From Treponema putidum (GTDB taxonomy: Bacteria; Spirochaetota; Spirochaetia; Treponematales; Treponemataceae): a stretch of DNA of 64,000 nt. Of the stretch, positions 17,801 to 26,032 are shown piece by piece. Each line of letters opens with the position of its first letter. Position 1 is the first letter of the stretch. The DNA lies in the NCBI RefSeq assembly GCF_000755145.1, contig NZ_CP009228.1, positions 1,175,827-1,239,826 of the forward strand. The letters run 5' to 3'. The position numbers and the translations under genes were made by a program. The notes beneath the pieces were generated by a model. The model saw only the letters and a list, made by a program, of their open reading frames with translations, did no database searches and was not told the origin of the DNA.

Positions 17801-17940
17801 GCATCTCTAAAAACTCGGTTAGATTTTTAGAGATGCCCGACGAGTATTTTTTATAAATTGTTATACTGTAATAATTTATAAAAAATACATCGCAAATAAA
17901 TCTAAGGAAAACCTCTAAAAAACTGAAGTTTTTAGAGGTT
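17801..17940. repeat. Three consecutive perfect or near-perfect hairpins
   Basis: Hairpin 1 has arms GCATCTCTAAAAA (17801-17813) / TTTTTAGAGATGC (17824-17836). Hairpin 2 has 16-bp arms GTATTTTTTATAAATT (17844-17859) / AATTTATAAAAAATAC (17873-17888). Hairpin 3 has arms AACCTCTAAAAA (17910-17921) / TTTTTAGAGGTT (17929-17940). They fill the spacer between the EFR1 gene and the flavodoxin gene. None has a classic GC stem plus U-tract. They may be attenuators, processing sites or operators. Confidence 0.7.
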
Positions 17941-17970
17941 CTCGGCTATAAATAATAAAGGAGATATGCT

Positions 17971-18420
17971 ATGAGTAATGTATGTATTGTGTATAGTTCA
18001 ACACATCATGGAAATACCGAAAAGGTATTACGTAAGATAAAAGAAAAATTCCCGGAAATCGAACTTATAAAGGCCGGTGATTTTAAAAGCGATGATTTTG
18101 CGCGCTATGAGGTAGTCGGTTTTGCTTCAGGAATTTTTTATCTTAAATTCGCAAAAACCGTCGACAAACTATTTGAGAAAGCTCTTGAAAGCACTGTGCA
18201 AAAACTGTTTTTTATTTACACTGCCGGAGCGGTCAATTCCAGTTTTGAAAAAGCATTACGCAAAAAAACCGAACAAAGCGGAAAAACCTGTATGGGCATA
18301 TTCGGCTGTAAAGGTTTTGATACCTTCGGACCGTTAAAGCTGATAGGCGGTTTAAACAAGGATAGACCTAACGAAGAGGATTTTAAAAACGCTATTGATT
18401 TTTTTGAAAAAAAATTATGA
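17971..18420 (+). CDS. Flavodoxin family protein
   Basis: 149 residues. The FMN phosphate loop is SSTHHGNTEKV near residues 9-19, followed by GFASGIFYLKFAKTVDKLF and YTAGAVN, which contact the flavin in this family. Probably a cytoplasmic low-potential electron carrier or flavodoxin-fold oxidoreductase. AAAGGAG lies 8 nt before the ATG. It follows the EFR1-type redox gene on the same strand across three hairpins and may share its regulation. Confidence 0.88.
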   Translation: MSNVCIVYSSTHHGNTEKVLRKIKEKFPEIELIKAGDFKSDDFARYEVVGFASGIFYLKFAKTVDKLFEKALESTVQKLFFIYTAGAVNSSFEKALRKKTEQSGKTCMGIFGCKGFDTFGPLKLIGGLNKDRPNEEDFKNAIDFFEKKL

Positions 18421-18504
18421 ACGGGTAAAGGATTTTTCGGATACGGCTGTTCTATTTTTTTAAGTCGTATGGAATAACGTTTAATAGCTCGCTCCAGACG
18501 GTTC

Positions 18505-19926
18505 TTATCCCTCAAGTGAGATCTCAAAGTTGCAGCACGCCGATATAAGTTCAAAGTCGTGAGTGATAATGATTATCGTTTTTCCGCAAGCTGCCGCGTC
18601 CAAAAAAGCTTTTGCAAGGATGTCCGCATGATAACCGTCCAAGCCGCTGGTGGGTTCGTCGAAAATGAGTATGTCTCGGCCGGATAGCAGGGCGCATGCA
18701 ACGGAAAGCCTCTGTTTTTGTCCGCCTGAAAGTGTTGCTGGATGAACATCTTTTAGCTCATAGAGTCCCATCATTTGTAAAATATTCCGCGCTTGTTCAA
18801 TCCTATCGGAGCTGTGCATAATGCTTAATAGAATTTCCTCAGAAACGCTTTCGGTAAAAAACTGCGTTCCCGTATCATTGGCACTGTACCATACCGCTTT
18901 GCGGCGTGCCCTCAGTCCGCTTTTTTTCCCGTTAAGCCTTATCGTGCCGTCCGACTCTTTGTTAAGTCCGCTTAAAATAAGGCCGAGAGTTGTCTTCCCA
19001 ACTCCATTTTTACCGATAAGTGCAATAATTTGCCCACGCCATATGGAAAAAGATATTGTTTTTAAAATAAAGCGTCCTTTTTCTTTGCGGCATAATTCGT
19101 CAGCTTGTAGTAAGGGTTGATTTTCCGTACTATTTGCTGTACCGGAGGATGAGGCTGTTAATGGAGGAAGGGGAAGCACCGGTTTTAAAGCAGGCGTAAA
19201 AGACCTCAGCCCAAAACGTTTTTTTTGCTCAAGCGTCATTTTCTGCATTTCTTCAGCCGTACGCGTCCACTGTATTGTCCCTCCATCTATATAGACAAAA
19301 CGGTCTGCTATCCCGTACAACCAGCTTAATCGATGTTCCGAAATAATCAGAGAACGCCCTTCTTCTTTTAGTTTCTTTAAAACATTACCAAGTCTTACAG
19401 AGCTTTCTTCATCGAGATTGGCAGTAGGCTCATCACATACGTATATCGAAGGAGAGAGGGCGTATACCGATGCGATTGCAGCACTCTGTTTTTCTCCGCT
19501 TGAAAATGTGTCAAGCGGATGGTCACGTAATGCCTCAAGGTGAAACGCTTTGATTGCCCTTTCCGTACGGCTGATAATCTCGTGTTGTGACAGTCCGTAA
19601 TTTTCGCATGAGAAAGCGATCTCACCTGCAAGCTCGGAAGAAAAGAACTGGCTTTGCGGTTCCTGAAACACGCTGCCGATAAGCCTGCTCCGTTCCCACA
19701 ATGGAATAGAAGACATATCTTTTTCTCCGATGAAAATGTTTCCCGAAAACATCCCATTGTAATACCCCGGTGCCAAACCGTTCAAAAGACGCAATACTGT
19801 TGTTTTTCCGCTGCCCGACGGTCCGGTCAAAACCGTGCATTCTCCTTCGTTAATTGTAAGATTGATATCCGATACACCTCTTTCACAGTTCTCATAATGA
19901 AAACTTACATTTTCCATCCGTATCAT
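18505..19926 (-). CDS. ECF transporter ATPase, two ABC domains in one chain
   Basis: About 473 residues with two ATPase domains: Walker A GPSGSGKTT and GKNGVGKTT, signatures SSGEKQSAAI and SGGQKQRLSVA, Walker B IYVCDEPTANLD and ILIFDEPTSGLDG. This is the fused EcfA/EcfA' module of an energy-coupling-factor importer. The true start is ATG 19926 (MIRMENVSF), overlapping the EcfT stop as TGATG and preceded by AGGAG; a longer frame to 20364 only shadows EcfT. Last gene of the operon MTase-S-T-A. Substrate unknown. Confidence 0.92.
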   Translation of the reverse strand: MIRMENVSFHYENCERGVSDINLTINEGECTVLTGPSGSGKTTVLRLLNGLAPGYYNGMFSGNIFIGEKDMSSIPLWERSRLIGSVFQEPQSQFFSSELAGEIAFSCENYGLSQHEIISRTERAIKAFHLEALRDHPLDTFSSGEKQSAAIASVYALSPSIYVCDEPTANLDEESSVRLGNVLKKLKEEGRSLIISEHRLSWLYGIADRFVYIDGGTIQWTRTAEEMQKMTLEQKKRFGLRSFTPALKPVLPLPPLTASSSGTANSTENQPLLQADELCRKEKGRFILKTISFSIWRGQIIALIGKNGVGKTTLGLILSGLNKESDGTIRLNGKKSGLRARRKAVWYSANDTGTQFFTESVSEEILLSIMHSSDRIEQARNILQMMGLYELKDVHPATLSGGQKQRLSVACALLSGRDILIFDEPTSGLDGYHADILAKAFLDAAACGKTIIIITHDFELISACCNFEISLEG

Positions 19927-20624
19927 CAAGCAAGGCTCCTTACCATGATAACCGCAGCTGTAGTAGTGCTCCACACGATAACAGCGATATAGTCGAAAGC
20001 CCGCATTTTTTTTTCGTAATAGCTGCTCCGTTTTACCGGACACTGAATACCTCTTACAATTGCCGAGACTGCGAGCTGATCGGCAATTTGAATGCAGCGT
20101 AAAAGCAACGGAATCAGCACATATTCTCCCGTTTCTAAGGGATGAGTTAGGATGCGGATCGGTTCCAAGAGCCCTTTGGTTTTCATTGACAGACGGAGCT
20201 TTTTTACTTCTGCTTTCATCACCGGTATAAAACGGAAAATAACGAGCAGCCCCAAAATAACGGACACCGGCATTCCGATGCGTGAAAGAAAAGCTGCAAG
20301 TTCTCCGGGCGGAGTTGTTATCACATCCCATCCGGTAAGCATAACCGGCAAGAGGCTCCAACATAAAAAAATATAGAATTCCGGTATGATGATTGTTCTA
20401 ATGCCATACCGGCGGATACCTATTAAGAGAAGCAAGAGCAGTGCATAAAAGAGGCCGAATGATATCAGCAGCCGCCATTTACACTGGACGGCAAGATATA
20501 AAAGTCCGATAAGCGAAAGAATACCGTTTATCCTATAATCGGCGATAAAAAATGAGCTTACAATAACGCACAAAAGCGTCCACAATTTTACCGGAGCCGT
20601 AAAATCTTTTGAAACCTTTTTCAT
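19926..20624 (-). CDS. ECF transporter transmembrane component EcfT
   Basis: 232 residues with about five membrane helices and the EcfT coupling region, including AVSAIVRGIQCP near residue 190, the Ala-Arg-Gly motif that contacts the ATPases. Translationally coupled to the ATPase gene (TGATG). It lies 55 nt downstream of the S-component gene and is paralogous to 41529-42233. Confidence 0.9.
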   Translation of the reverse strand: MKKVSKDFTAPVKLWTLLCVIVSSFFIADYRINGILSLIGLLYLAVQCKWRLLISFGLFYALLLLLLIGIRRYGIRTIIIPEFYIFLCWSLLPVMLTGWDVITTPPGELAAFLSRIGMPVSVILGLLVIFRFIPVMKAEVKKLRLSMKTKGLLEPIRILTHPLETGEYVLIPLLLRCIQIADQLAVSAIVRGIQCPVKRSSYYEKKMRAFDYIAVIVWSTTTAAVIMVRSLA

Positions 20625-20679
20625 TTAATTTTTTAACAAGGCATTTTTAAAAACTCTGATGAGCTTTTTGCAAATGTTT

Positions 20680-21282
20680 TTATAATACGCCCGCTTTTTC
20701 AAAATGTTTTTTTATCAGTTTTGAAGCAACCAGGCTTCCGACAAAACCGCAAAATGTAGTAAAAGCAACGATGAAAATGATCCAATAAGGGACGGTAAAA
20801 TACCTAACGTATGAGTCGATATATTCTTGGCTCATTCCGCTTGAAATAGCAAAGGCATAATAAGCATCCCAGAAGAACCATATCGGAAGTAAATTTGTTC
20901 CATTAAATAACAGGCTGGAAACCGTCCATGCAGCTGTAAGCCTGCGCTGATTTTGATAGGCTCCTTGTTTCCATAAAACAGCTTCGCATATTAAACCGAT
21001 AACAATGTAATACGGTAATAAATACCAGTTTCCCATTATTAGAAAAATGATGCCGAGAAGCGTCATGTAGATTAAAGACACACCCCGTTTTCCCACCCGT
21101 TGTACCATGAGAAAATAAACCGGTGCGCAGATAAATACGGAAAAGCCGACTGATAATGTCATGCTGACAAAATGATTTGCCATGCACACCATATTTACAA
21201 TGAATTGCATAACGATAAGAAGAGCACTTAATAAAACCGTAGTTATTACATCTTTTATCGTCCATTTGGCTGTTTTGTTCAT
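20680..21282 (-). CDS. MptD/Trep_Strep family ECF substrate-binding component
   Basis: 200 residues with about five to six membrane helices. It matches the Trep_Strep group (TIGR02185), putative ECF S-components of unknown substrate, and its C-terminus SKLIKKHFEKAGVL is nearly identical to the paralogue at 42234-42836. It would capture the ligand and dock on EcfT. It follows the methyltransferase by 9 nt and is in the operon driven from the 22.1 kb promoter. Confidence 0.88.
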   Translation of the reverse strand: MNKTAKWTIKDVITTVLLSALLIVMQFIVNMVCMANHFVSMTLSVGFSVFICAPVYFLMVQRVGKRGVSLIYMTLLGIIFLIMGNWYLLPYYIVIGLICEAVLWKQGAYQNQRRLTAAWTVSSLLFNGTNLLPIWFFWDAYYAFAISSGMSQEYIDSYVRYFTVPYWIIFIVAFTTFCGFVGSLVASKLIKKHFEKAGVL

Positions 21283-21291
21283 TTGAATCTC

Positions 21292-22056
21292 CTAATTTCC
21301 TGTGTATTCTATATTTTTTGCTTTTATCGTGAACATAGGTATAGTTTTATATCTCTTTGCCTGAAAAGGGTCCAGATATTTATCTTTGGAAAGGATGCTG
21401 CTCATAATTTGCTTAAAGCCGATTTTTTTCAGAAGCTGTTCATCCCATTCAGGGCGATTTATATAGGCAAGCGGAAATTTTTTTAAAATATTTATCATCT
21501 GTTCATCATGATAATAATCTCTGAATTCGCCGTATTGCTTAACAAGCTCCGCTTCGTATGATTTGAACTTTTCAAACTCATCTGCATTCCATATGGGTTT
21601 AAGCCAATTAGCATCAATGTTCAGCATGGTCCCATCAGGCTTTAGTATTTTTTTCCATTCTTTGTATACGGTTTCCGGTGAGGTGAATAGCCATGAAGCA
21701 TGTCTGGAAACTACTGCATCAAATAAGTGTTCAGGAAAACCCGTTGAATGAGTATCTTTAAGCAAAAAGGTAATTCTGTCTGAAAGCCCCAATTCTTCAG
21801 CCGTTTTTTTACCTTCTTTAAGCATCGCTTCGTTGCTGTCTATGGCGGTAACTTGCCAGCCGTCTTGTGCAAGTAAAATGGCTAAAAAACCTGTACCGCA
21901 CCCTGCATCCAAAGCTTTCTTTCCCTTGCAGTCCCTGAGATTTTCTTGGAGCAGTTTTTTCCATTCGCTTCCGGTATCCTTTAATTCCTGCATATGAAAC
22001 ATTCGCATATTTTCTGCCTGTTCAGACCATTTTTTCATTAAATCATTTATATCCAT
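21292..22056 (-). CDS. SAM-dependent methyltransferase, first gene of ECF operon 1
   Basis: 254 residues. Motif I is ALDAGCGTGFLAILLA near residues 48-63, then VTAIDSNEAMLKEGK, LFDAVVSRHASW and a C-terminal substrate region. A class I enzyme, probably acting on a small molecule. GGAGGAAAACAATG gives a strong ribosome site. Being first in an operon with an ECF importer, it may modify the imported ligand; that is inference. The equivalent position in ECF operon 2 holds the TetR gene instead. Confidence 0.9.
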   Translation of the reverse strand: MDINDLMKKWSEQAENMRMFHMQELKDTGSEWKKLLQENLRDCKGKKALDAGCGTGFLAILLAQDGWQVTAIDSNEAMLKEGKKTAEELGLSDRITFLLKDTHSTGFPEHLFDAVVSRHASWLFTSPETVYKEWKKILKPDGTMLNIDANWLKPIWNADEFEKFKSYEAELVKQYGEFRDYYHDEQMINILKKFPLAYINRPEWDEQLLKKIGFKQIMSSILSKDKYLDPFQAKRYKTIPMFTIKAKNIEYTGN

Positions 22057-22118
22057 TGTTTTCCTCCGGTTGTTTCTTCACGGATGTCGGCAAGGTTTTT
22101 TATTTTAAGCCTTCCGAT

Positions 22119-22169
22119 AAAAAATAGCAACGCTATTTTTAGTATACATAATTTCTTTTAGATTGTCAA
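22119..22169 (-). promoter_or_regulatory. Promoter plus TetR-type operator, ECF operon 1
   Basis: On the minus strand TTGACA (22169-22164), a 17-nt spacer and TATACT (22146-22141) are followed directly by a palindrome AAAAATAGC (22120-22128) / GCTATTTTT (22132-22140). The same arrangement occurs at 32335-32390 and 43479-43534. A repressor bound here would cover the start of transcription. Confidence 0.85.
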
Positions 22170-22247
22170 GATAAATAAAAACTTATTTTAAAACTTAAGT
22201 AATCCATATTGTCTGGAATACTGATAATTTATAAGTGAATGTCAGAT

Positions 22248-22916
22248 TTATTTATTAGTAATATTATACTCCATTCTTTCTATTGCTTTTGCATGAATTC
22301 TATCATGCCATATCAACCGCCGCAGAATTTTTCTAATGGACCAATCTTCTTCATCATTCTTAAATACTCTATTTCCTTCTTCTTTGTATTTTTTTATCAG
22401 TTCATCAATACTATTTTTTCGTCCCTTTATGATATCAAGATCTATATCTGCTTTTAAACCTACTTGTCCTAAGTAATATTGTTGTACATTACATATATGT
22501 TTATATTGCTCAAAGATTGTAGAATATACATTTCCATAAAATGTCTTTCGTACTTTATTATCATCGATTACATTTTTGTTATTGCATTTGTTGTAAATGC
22601 TATAAACCTTTTTTGCCGATAAAAAAGCTAATTCACATTCACGATAAAAATCATTTTCATTCTCATACTCTTTTTTTTCTATTTCAAGAATAATATTACT
22701 ATCAGCATCTTCAATCATCAAATCGCTATGTACAATTATTTCATCAACTTTGTCACCTTCATTAACTTCTATATCTAGCCATTGTCCGTATTCTTTAATT
22801 TCTCTTTTATATTTATTTCGTGCTTCTTCTAATGTTTTGCCTCGAACATAGGCACCGGGGAGATTTTCTATCCAACCAAGAAATCCTTTTCCATTAGTTT
22901 CGTATACTACTTTCAT
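22248..22916 (-). CDS. HicB-like N-terminal domain fused to DinB-like domain
   Basis: 222 residues. The first ~55 (MKVVYETNGKGFLGWIENLPGAYVRGKTLEEA) have the HicB antitoxin fold; the rest is helical and ends EDWSIRKILRRLIWHDRIHAKA, the typical close of DinB-like four-helix proteins. No HicA toxin gene is next to it, so an antitoxin role is doubtful. It is adjacent to the attC at 22970-23036 but has no attC at its own 3' end, so it is either the last cassette with a lost site or the flanking DNA. Confidence 0.75.
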   Translation of the reverse strand: MKVVYETNGKGFLGWIENLPGAYVRGKTLEEARNKYKREIKEYGQWLDIEVNEGDKVDEIIVHSDLMIEDADSNIILEIEKKEYENENDFYRECELAFLSAKKVYSIYNKCNNKNVIDDNKVRKTFYGNVYSTIFEQYKHICNVQQYYLGQVGLKADIDLDIIKGRKNSIDELIKKYKEEGNRVFKNDEEDWSIRKILRRLIWHDRIHAKAIERMEYNITNK

Positions 22917-22969
22917 AAAAATATTCCTTTGCTTTTAATATTTTTTCTATTTTTCATCGCCATGCATCC

Positions 22970-23036
22970 GTCTAACATTTGCTTAACCTGCAAACGAGCT
23001 CAGTCCTATTTGTCTGTTTTGAAGCGGGTATTAGAC
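22970..23036 (-). other. Integron attC site a
   Basis: On the gene strand the site runs from GTCTAATACCCGCTTC to GTTAGAC at 22976-22970, with internal TTAACC/GGTT-type boxes. On the plus strand it starts GTCTAAC and ends GGGTATTAGAC. It sits 6 nt after the stop of the 23043-23684 gene, as expected of a cassette recombination site. The R'' box carries one mismatch (ATTAGAC on the plus strand). Confidence 0.75.
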
Positions 23037-23042
23037 ACTGTG

Positions 23043-23684
23043 TTATTCATTTATATAGTTAGAAATCTCATTAACTTTTTCTTTTATAAGCCTTTTATTT
23101 TCAATTTCTATATTATAGTTACTTGGATTTGTTGTCATTAGTATTAATTCTATGAATTCTTTATTACTTAAACAATTATAATCTTTATCAAAATAAAATT
23201 TTGATGCATCAGCAAGTCCAATTATTCCATTTCCAAAATAGGCATTTGAAATCACATAGTTATAGCAATCTTTATATTTAATATTGTTTTTAATATTTCT
23301 CATAGTGCCAAAAATTATAATTCTCCAATCCATTGTTGTAATTTTTTTATTTCTTTCATCATTCGTTGCAAAATAAAATGTTGCCATTATGTATGCCATT
23401 CTATTTTTTGAAGAAAAAAGATCTATAATTAAAGGATGTTTTTTGAATTTCGGATTTTTATTATTTGTGTAAATATAACTCACAATTTCTATTTGCTTTT
23501 CAGTTAGTTCAATTGTAGTTTTATTTTGTATATTTTCATACTTTATTTTTAAACCTTTCTTATTAATATATATATTCGAAAAAATATATAAGCAAAAACA
23601 ACACAATAACATAAATAAAAGTAAAGAAATAAATATTTTTATAATTAAAGATTTTATATTTTTTTTACTTACTGCTAATTCCAT
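23043..23684 (-). CDS. GT51 transglycosylase-like membrane protein, cassette gene
   Basis: 213 residues with one N-terminal membrane helix near residues 12-33. The C-terminal half resembles the lipid-II polymerase (GT51) domain: NAYFGNGIIGLADASKFYFDKDYNCLSNKEFIELILMTTNPSNY follows the family pattern around its last helices. The front of the domain with the catalytic Glu motif EDRRFF is not recognisable, so activity is doubtful. Cassette between attC a and attC b. Strong AT bias. Confidence 0.65.
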   Translation of the reverse strand: MELAVSKKNIKSLIIKIFISLLLFMLLCCFCLYIFSNIYINKKGLKIKYENIQNKTTIELTEKQIEIVSYIYTNNKNPKFKKHPLIIDLFSSKNRMAYIMATFYFATNDERNKKITTMDWRIIIFGTMRNIKNNIKYKDCYNYVISNAYFGNGIIGLADASKFYFDKDYNCLSNKEFIELILMTTNPSNYNIEIENKRLIKEKVNEISNYINE

Positions 23685-23715
23685 TTTTTCCCTTGCAACC
23701 CCGCTGGGGGCATCC

Positions 23716-23782
23716 GTCTAACATTAGTTTAATCTGCAAACGGGCTCACTCCTATTTGTCTGCTTTGAGGCGGATGTTAGAT
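23716..23782 (-). other. Integron attC site b
   Basis: Plus-strand ends are GTCTAAC (23716-23722) and GTTAGAT (23776-23782); the interior TTTGTCTGCTTTGAGGCGG and GTTTAATCTGC pair imperfectly. It shares its central loop sequence (CCTATTTGTCTG) with attC a. The GNAT stop codon lies inside the R box. Confidence 0.8.
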
Positions 23783-24349
23783 TTTATTATTGTTTTGATT
23801 AACTCTGTACTCTTCATCTAGCAAATACATCATTATAAAATCCGAATATTCGCCATTATTGAAGAATCCATCCTTTTGTTTACCCTCTTCTTTGAATCCT
23901 ATACTTTTCCAGAACCTTAATCCTCTTTCGTTACATTCCACAACTCCAATTGCTATTCTATGGAAATTTAAGCTATTAAAACCATATTCAAGCATTAAGT
24001 TTGCGGTTTCTTTTCCATAACCTTTATCCCAATAATTTCTGTTCCAAATCATTAGCGAATAATCTGCCGTTCTCCATGGCATAAAAATTCTTAAAAAACC
24101 TGTTTCTCCAATTATTGAATTTGTTTCCTTATCAATAATTACAAACCAGATCCTGTCATCTGTTTTTTGACATCGATCATAAAAGTTATCCATTTCTCTT
24201 TCAGTTATTGGATATACTTCTCCGCTTAATACTCCTATTTCTCTATCTGACATTAACTCAGCCAATTTTTTAAGATCATCTTTTTGGACCGGGCGAAGTC
24301 TTATTCTCTCACTCTCCATAAAATAACTCATATTATTCCTCGCATACAT
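23777..24349 (-). CDS. GNAT family N-acetyltransferase (RimJ-like), cassette gene
   Basis: About 190 residues. It opens with SERIRLRPVQKDDLKKLAELM, has the acetyl-CoA loop NRNYWDKGYGKETANLML (Q/RxxGxG/A type) near residues 106-123, and RIAIGVVECNERGLRFWKSIGF near the end, all typical of the RimJ/RimL group. Substrate unknown. Its stop codon TAA is embedded in attC b. Starts at 24349, 24331 (MSYF) or 24319 (MESE) are all possible. Confidence 0.88.
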   Translation of the reverse strand: MYARNNMSYFMESERIRLRPVQKDDLKKLAELMSDREIGVLSGEVYPITEREMDNFYDRCQKTDDRIWFVIIDKETNSIIGETGFLRIFMPWRTADYSLMIWNRNYWDKGYGKETANLMLEYGFNSLNFHRIAIGVVECNERGLRFWKSIGFKEEGKQKDGFFNNGEYSDFIMMYLLDEEYRVNQNNNKI

Positions 24350-24364
24350 TTTAAATAAATATTT

Positions 24365-24388
24365 TCAGCGTTAAAGCGATTGTTAGAT
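24365..24388 (-). other. Degenerate attC half-site c
   Basis: TTCAGCGTTAAAGCGATTG then TTAGAT is like the right half of the neighbouring attC sites, with GTTAGAT at 24382-24388. The left arm is absent. It lies just after the brnA-like stop, the expected place for a cassette attC. Confidence 0.55.
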
Positions 24389-24398
24389 TTTATAATTA

Positions 24399-24656
24399 TC
24401 AAATTGTGTACCTATATCTTTCTGCGTACTTGCTTAATATTTCATTTATCATTGTTTGGTATTTTACATTATTTTTCTTTGCTGAAGCTTTAAAAAATGC
24501 AACGCTTTCACCATCAAGCGTTATCGTAATTTTTACTTTTTCAGATTTTCTTATTAATCTGTCAGGAGGTGGTAAAAAATCATCTATCCTTTCCGATAAT
24601 GATATTGACTCAGCTACTTGTTTAGGAGCATCACTATATTCTGTTTTCTTCTTCAT
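24399..24656 (-). CDS. brnA: BrnA-like antitoxin
   Basis: About 85 residues from ATG 24656 (MKKKTEYSDAP). It contains the ribbon-helix-helix pattern KVKITITLDGESVAFFKASAKKNNVKYQTMINEILSKY in its C-terminal part, and the preceding ...LPPPDRLIRK segment typical of BrnA. It binds DNA and neutralises BrnT. It overlaps the upstream BrnT-like frame by 23 nt in the standard toxin-antitoxin order. A longer frame reaches 24689 but is shadow of brnT. Confidence 0.82.
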   Translation of the reverse strand: MKKKTEYSDAPKQVAESISLSERIDDFLPPPDRLIRKSEKVKITITLDGESVAFFKASAKKNNVKYQTMINEILSKYAERYRYTI

Positions 24657-24915
24657 ATTTTCTTTTTCCTTCTCTCCAATATCCGGCACCTATTATCCTA
24701 ATATTCTCATTACGCAAGGTAAAACGTACCGTCAATATTTTATCTTCAACTTTACCAAGACAAAAATATCTTTTCTCTTTATCCGAATGTCTTTCATCAT
24801 ATAATATAACTCTATTTTTATCAAAAAAAGCTTCCTGAGCTTCTTCAAATGAAACATTATGTTTTCTTATATTTATTTCATTTTTATTCTTATCCCATTC
24901 AAATGTAATAGTATA
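24634..24915 (-). CDS. brnT: BrnT-like toxin frame without a canonical start
   Basis: The open frame reads ITFEWDKNKNEINIRKHNVS then FEEAQEAFFDKNRVILYDE, later RYFCLGKV and RIIGAGYWREGKRKYEEEN, matching BrnT ribonuclease toxins. It stops with TAG at 24634. Upstream it is closed by TAA at 24916-24918 without any ATG, GTG or TTG before ITFEWD; the only candidate is ATT at 24909. An ATG at about 24924 is out of frame by one base. So the toxin is either disabled, uses ATT, or carries an indel in this sequence. Confidence 0.65.
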   Translation of the reverse strand, partial: YTITFEWDKNKNEINIRKHNVSFEEAQEAFFDKNRVILYDERHSDKEKRYFCLGKVEDKILTVRFTLRNENIRIIGAGYWREGKRKYEEENRI

Positions 24916-25089
24916 TTATACATACTTTTTGCAATATTTTCAATACATATATTTTTATTTTAGAAAATAATATTTTATATAGTTATACTACTGTTTTATA
25001 ATACTTGACTTTATAACAATATTTTTCAATCAAAGAAAACATTATAGGTCGGTTCTGCACAAACTTTTCCGCAAGCGATTAGCTTGTCA

Positions 25090-25155
25090 ATCTAACGGGC
25101 GTTTAACCTGTATTTGCGGCTTGCCCGCAATGTCAGGTTGAAGCGGGTGTTAGAA
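25090..25155 (-). other. Integron attC site d
   Basis: Plus-strand ATCTAAC (25090-25096) and GTTAGAA (25149-25155) bound the arms GGGCGTTTAACCTG and CAGGTTGAAGCGGGT, with a central stem TTGCGG / CCGCAA. On the gene strand it begins TTCTAACACCCGCTTCAACC, like classical attC sites. It lies 15 nt after the PIN gene. Confidence 0.85.
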
Positions 25156-25170
25156 ATCTTTTTATCCGTA

Positions 25171-25584
25171 TTAGAACATTCCGATAAATTCTTCCGGCAA
25201 CAGGACTTTTATTTCTGCATTTTTGTAGTCTTCAATATTTCTGATTATTATATATTCGCATTGATTCTCTACAGCTGAGAAATATTGTAATGCATCCTCA
25301 AAATCAGAAAATTTTGATTTTAGTGCGTTTAATACATTCTGGTGATCGATTGTTATTACAGTTATATACTTAACTATATTTACTATAAATTTTCGTGCCT
25401 TACTATTCCCCCCTGATTTTCTCAATATATAATAAATATTGGCGATACAATTCGATGAAATATTCCCGATAATAATATTATTTTCTGCCATTGCTAATAT
25501 GATTTTACTAGCAGAAAAAAATGGTTCTCGAGCTAATGCAACATCAAGGATAATATCGGTATCAATAAAAACTTTTTTTATCAT
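25171..25584 (-). CDS. PIN-domain toxin, cassette gene
   Basis: 137 residues. PIN acidic residues are visible in FIDTDIILDVALAREPF (start), and DFEDALQYFSAVENQCEYIIIRNIEDY near residues 90-116. VapC-type RNases of this class cut tRNA or other RNA. It overlaps the antitoxin gene by 4 nt (ATGA), the usual order antitoxin then toxin. Cassette with attC d. Confidence 0.88.
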   Translation of the reverse strand: MIKKVFIDTDIILDVALAREPFFSASKIILAMAENNIIIGNISSNCIANIYYILRKSGGNSKARKFIVNIVKYITVITIDHQNVLNALKSKFSDFEDALQYFSAVENQCEYIIIRNIEDYKNAEIKVLLPEEFIGMF

Positions 25585-25835
25585 AAATATTTATCCTGCA
25601 ATGCTTCACTGAGCATATCTTTATAAGATTTTCCATTGTCATGAAACATTCCCGAAATACTATTGGTTATCGGTGATTTCATTTTAGAAAAAGAAGTACC
25701 TATTTCATGATTGGTTACGATATTTTTCAGATACTCTTCTACAATTCGAGAAACACTCCTATTCTTTTTTTGAGCATATTCCTTTGCTTGTTCTATTACA
25801 GATTGCTCTATAGTCAATGTAAGCTTTGCCAACAT
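25581..25835 (-). CDS. Antitoxin of PIN toxin (DUF6364-like, RHH)
   Basis: 84 residues. It opens with MLAKLTLTIEQSVIEQAKEYA and then KNRSVSRIVEEYLKNI, a ribbon-helix-helix DNA-binding pattern; the tail FHDNGKSYKDMLSEAL would wrap the toxin. Coupled by ATGA to the PIN gene. AGGTGATATATG gives the ribosome site. Upstream, 25836-26032 is AT-rich spacer with no gene I can support. Confidence 0.85.
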   Translation of the reverse strand: MLAKLTLTIEQSVIEQAKEYAQKKNRSVSRIVEEYLKNIVTNHEIGTSFSKMKSPITNSISGMFHDNGKSYKDMLSEALQDKYL

Positions 25836-26032
25836 ATATCACCTCGCACGTATAATTATAGTATATAAATACGTATAAGTCCATAAGTGTATACTTTATA
25901 ATCAAAAAGGACATCTGTTTATCTTAGTAAAAAAAATTAATTCATATTCTTTATAAAACATATTATTAAAATTCAGCAGTCGAATAAAAAAGTAATTTTA
26001 GAAAATACTGAATTAGTACGCAAATAGCGGTT

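Noticed and set aside
18505-20364. Long frame extending the ECF ATPase to 619 residues
   Set aside because: Everything above 19926 is out of phase with, and shadows, the EcfT gene; the ATG at 19926 has AGGAG and TGATG coupling.
20903-21265. 120-codon minus-strand frame inside the S-component gene
   Set aside because: Alternate-frame shadow of the membrane protein with His/Cys/Arg-rich unnatural composition.
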